This document shows positions 38,673-40,811 of a DNA stretch of 40,811 nt, one piece after another; position 1 is the first letter of the stretch; the number at the start of each line of letters is the position of its first letter. The stretch lies in assembly GCA_021776055.1 (NCBI GenBank), contig JAJFGP010000023.1, forward strand, positions 1-40,811. Direction: 5' to 3'. A program made the translations under genes and the position numbers. This DNA comes from Kiloniellaceae bacterium (lineage in GTDB: Bacteria; Pseudomonadota; Alphaproteobacteria; Kiloniellales; J153). The notes beneath the pieces are model-generated. The model was not told where the DNA came from. It worked only from the letters and a program-made list of their open reading frames with translations, and ran no database searches.

Positions 38673-40811
38673 ATGACCACCTCCCCTCCTGCCGTCGCAG
38701 TTCCGCCCCGCGCGCCATGCCGTGCGGGGACGAACGATGGCGCCCTCGCCGCCCGGTTGGGCCGTGAGATCGAGGGCGAGGTGCTGTTCGATACCTTCAG
38801 CCGTGGCCGCTACAGCACCGATGCCTCGATCTATCAGATCACGCCCATCGGCATCGTGGTGCCGCGCCACACCGAGGATGTCATCCGCACAATCGAGATC
38901 GCGCGGGACGTGGGCGTGCCCCTGTTGCCGCGCGGCGGCGGTACGTCCCAGTGCGGGCAGACCGTCGGCGAGGCGCTGATCATCGACGTGAGCAAGCACC
39001 TGGACCGGGTCCTGAATTTTGACGCGGAGGCGCGCCGGGTGACGGTGCAGCCGGGCATGGTTCTCGACCGACTCAATGCCTTTCTCCGGCCGCACGGCCT
39101 GATGTTCCCGGTAGACGTCTCGACCGGTAGCCGGGCAACGATTGGCGGGATGACGGGTAATAACAGTTGCGGCGCCCGCTCGCTCCGCTACGGCACCATG
39201 CGGCATAACGTGCATGCCATCGACGCCGTGCTTGCCGATGGGACCAGCGCGCACTTCGGGCCTGTGCCCGCCAATGGTGGTGGCGATGATGCGACGGCCG
39301 ACTTGCGGCAACGTCTGCTGGACTTGGGCCGCCGCGAGGCGGAGGAGATCGCGGCCCGGTTCCCCAAGCTGCAACGCCGCGTGGGCGGCTACAACATCGA
39401 TGCCTTGACCGGTAACGAGCCGATCAACTTGGCGCACCTGCTGGTCGGGTCCGAGGGCACCTTGGCCGTCTCCTCGGCGATCGAGTTGGAGCTCCAGCCG
39501 ATCCCGCCGCATACGGTGCTGGGCGTTTGTCATTTCCCGACCTTCCACGCGGCCATGGACGCGACCCAACACATTGTCACGCTGGGGCCATCAGCCGTCG
39601 AATTGGTGGACCGCAGCATGATCGAGATGGCCGGCGATATCGCGCTTTACCGCGATACCGTGGCCCGCTTCGTCCGCGGCACTCCCGAGGCGTTGTTGCT
39701 GGTCGAGTTCGCCGGCGAAACTCAGGCCGACCAATTGCGCGACCTCAAGCGGCTGGATGACCTATTGGCCGGGCTCGGCTTTCCAGGTGCCATTGTCGAA
39801 GCGGTGGACCCGGCCTTTCAAAAGGCGATCTGGGAGGTACGCAAGGCCGGCCTGAACATCATGATGTCCATGAAGGGCGACGGCAAACCGATCTCCTTTA
39901 TCGAGGATTGCGCGGTGCCGCTCGCCGATTTGGCCGAATACACCGATCGCCTGACCCAGATATTCCGTAAGCACGGCACCTATGGCACCTGGTATGCGCA
40001 CGCCTCCGAAGGGTGCCTGCATGTCCGTCCGGTGCTGAATATGAAGCTGGAGGCCGACGCCGGCAAAATGCGCGCCATCGCCGAGGAAGCCTTTGCCATG
40101 GTGCGCGCCTACAAAGGCTCGCACTCCGGCGAGCACGGCGACGGCCTGGTCCGCTCGGAATTTCACGAAGCCATGTTCGGCACCCGCATGGTGCGGGCGT
40201 TCGAGGACGTGAAGACCGCGTTCGACCCGGAGAGACGCCTAAATCCAGGCAAAATCGTGCATCCGTCGCGCATGGACGACCGTCGCCTGTTTCGCTATCC
40301 GCCGGACTACCAGCCCATGGCGATCGAAACCGCCCTGGATTGGTCCGCCTGGGATGGCTTCGCCGGCGCCACCGAGATGTGCAACAACAATGGCGCCTGC
40401 CGCAAGTTGGACGCGGGCGTCATGTGCCCCTCCTTCCGGGTCACGCGCGACGAACAGCATGTGACCCGGGGCCGCGCAAACACCTTGCGTCTTGCCCTCT
40501 CCGGCCAGCTTGGCCCCGAGGCGCTGACCTCGGAGGCCATGACCGAAACCATGCGCCTGTGCGTCGGCTGCAAGGGATGCCGCCAGGAGTGCCCGACCGG
40601 CGTCGACATGGCCCGCATGAAAATTGAAGTGGCGCATCACACGGCCAAGCGCCAGGGCGTATCCCTATGCGACCGGCTGATCGCCTATCTGCCCCGCTAT
40701 GCACCAATCGCCCGCCATTTGCGCCTTCTGGCGCGGGCGATGGAGGTTTTACCCGGCGGTGCCTGGGCTGGGGAGACACTGCTGGGCCTGAGCCCCCGCC
40801 GACCGTTACCA
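38673..40811 (+). CDS. FAD/Fe-S 2-hydroxyacid (D-lactate or glycolate-type) dehydrogenase (3' truncated)
   Basis: A long open frame, 713 codons, running off the window end. The first half is an FAD-binding (PCMH) oxidase domain: VVPRHTEDVIRTIEIARDVG, then PLLPRGGGTSQCGQTVGEAL, and ATIGGMTGNNSCGARSLRYG. The FAD-linked oxidase C-terminal domain follows (HSGEHGDGLVRSEFHEAMFG, PERRLNPGKIV). Then comes an Fe-S domain with C570, C576 and C585 (CNNNGACRK and MCPSFR), and C630, C633, C636 and C640 (CVGCKGCRQECPTGVDM). This is the layout of respiratory D-lactate/D-2-hydroxyglutarate dehydrogenases (Dld/YdiJ-like); glycolate is a possible substrate given the neighbouring aminotransferase. A CCG domain may follow beyond the window. 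Start at ATG 38673, divergent from the aminotransferase gene. Confidence 0.93.
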   Translation, partial: MTTSPPAVAVPPRAPCRAGTNDGALAARLGREIEGEVLFDTFSRGRYSTDASIYQITPIGIVVPRHTEDVIRTIEIARDVGVPLLPRGGGTSQCGQTVGEALIIDVSKHLDRVLNFDAEARRVTVQPGMVLDRLNAFLRPHGLMFPVDVSTGSRATIGGMTGNNSCGARSLRYGTMRHNVHAIDAVLADGTSAHFGPVPANGGGDDATADLRQRLLDLGRREAEEIAARFPKLQRRVGGYNIDALTGNEPINLAHLLVGSEGTLAVSSAIELELQPIPPHTVLGVCHFPTFHAAMDATQHIVTLGPSAVELVDRSMIEMAGDIALYRDTVARFVRGTPEALLLVEFAGETQADQLRDLKRLDDLLAGLGFPGAIVEAVDPAFQKAIWEVRKAGLNIMMSMKGDGKPISFIEDCAVPLADLAEYTDRLTQIFRKHGTYGTWYAHASEGCLHVRPVLNMKLEADAGKMRAIAEEAFAMVRAYKGSHSGEHGDGLVRSEFHEAMFGTRMVRAFEDVKTAFDPERRLNPGKIVHPSRMDDRRLFRYPPDYQPMAIETALDWSAWDGFAGATEMCNNNGACRKLDAGVMCPSFRVTRDEQHVTRGRANTLRLALSGQLGPEALTSEAMTETMRLCVGCKGCRQECPTGVDMARMKIEVAHHTAKRQGVSLCDRLIAYLPRYAPIARHLRLLARAMEVLPGGAWAGETLLGLSPRRPLP

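Overview
The window looks like a chromosomal segment of an alphaproteobacterium, probably Rhodospirillales-like. The base composition is G+C-rich, and the genes are alphaproteobacterial in type: a MipZ-type ATPase, a CtrA-type receiver, a complete CtrA box, a FixL/FixJ-like pair, a Cpa/Tad pilus locus and a TRAP transporter island. No rRNA, tRNA, CRISPR array or insertion sequence was seen. The placement is inferred from gene families, not from a marker gene.

Layout. (1) 1-5405: a SUF iron-sulfur operon, sufB (5' truncated)-sufC-sufD-sufS-sufU-like-sufT-sufA-like. It is followed by a class IV aminotransferase/ADC-lyase-like gene and an FAH-family hydrolase. (2) 6835-9780, minus strand: a PAS-PAS histidine kinase, a FixJ/LuxR-type regulator, and radC. 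(3) 10455-16706, plus strand: a run of six genes behind a perfect CtrA box. They encode a ParA ATPase, a ribbon-helix-helix protein, a Pro-rich PAS_5-like protein, a TadD-like TPR lipoprotein with a SPOR domain, a coiled-coil protein, and a fusion of a CtrA-like receiver domain to a MipZ-like ATPase. (4) 16712-19998: a GT-C membrane glycosyltransferase and a PAP2/AUR1-like membrane phosphatase, divergently transcribed. (5) 20268-28954: a Tad/Cpa pilus locus with a 58-residue Flp pilin, its own terminator, the prepilin peptidase, and CpaB, C, D, E, F, TadB and TadC. The pseudopilins TadE/TadG are not present. (6) 29112-32262: MscL with a zinc ribbon, a 757-residue protein built on a 15-residue Trp-marked helical repeat, and a PilZ protein. 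(7) 32348-40811: a catabolic island with a class III CoA-transferase, a crotonase, TRAP transporter DctM/Q/P, a serine/alanine-glyoxylate-type aminotransferase and, divergently, a long FAD plus Fe-S 2-hydroxyacid (D-lactate/glycolate-type) dehydrogenase that runs off the window.

How it may work together. Region 3 is the best candidate for an undescribed system. A phosphorylatable CtrA-like receiver is joined to a division-site ATPase, in one transcription unit with a second ParA ATPase, a likely DNA-binding partner, a PAS protein and a SPOR (septal-peptidoglycan-binding) Tad lipoprotein. It lies just upstream of a Tad pilus locus. This suggests a module that couples cell-cycle phosphosignalling to the placement of division and/or polar pili. 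That is inference from domain content and synteny. In region 7, the oxidase could make a 2-oxo acid such as glyoxylate, which the aminotransferase would use, with the TRAP system importing the acid substrate. In region 1, SufB/C/D form the scaffold, SufS and the SufU-like protein supply sulfur, and SufT and the A-type carrier finish and deliver clusters.
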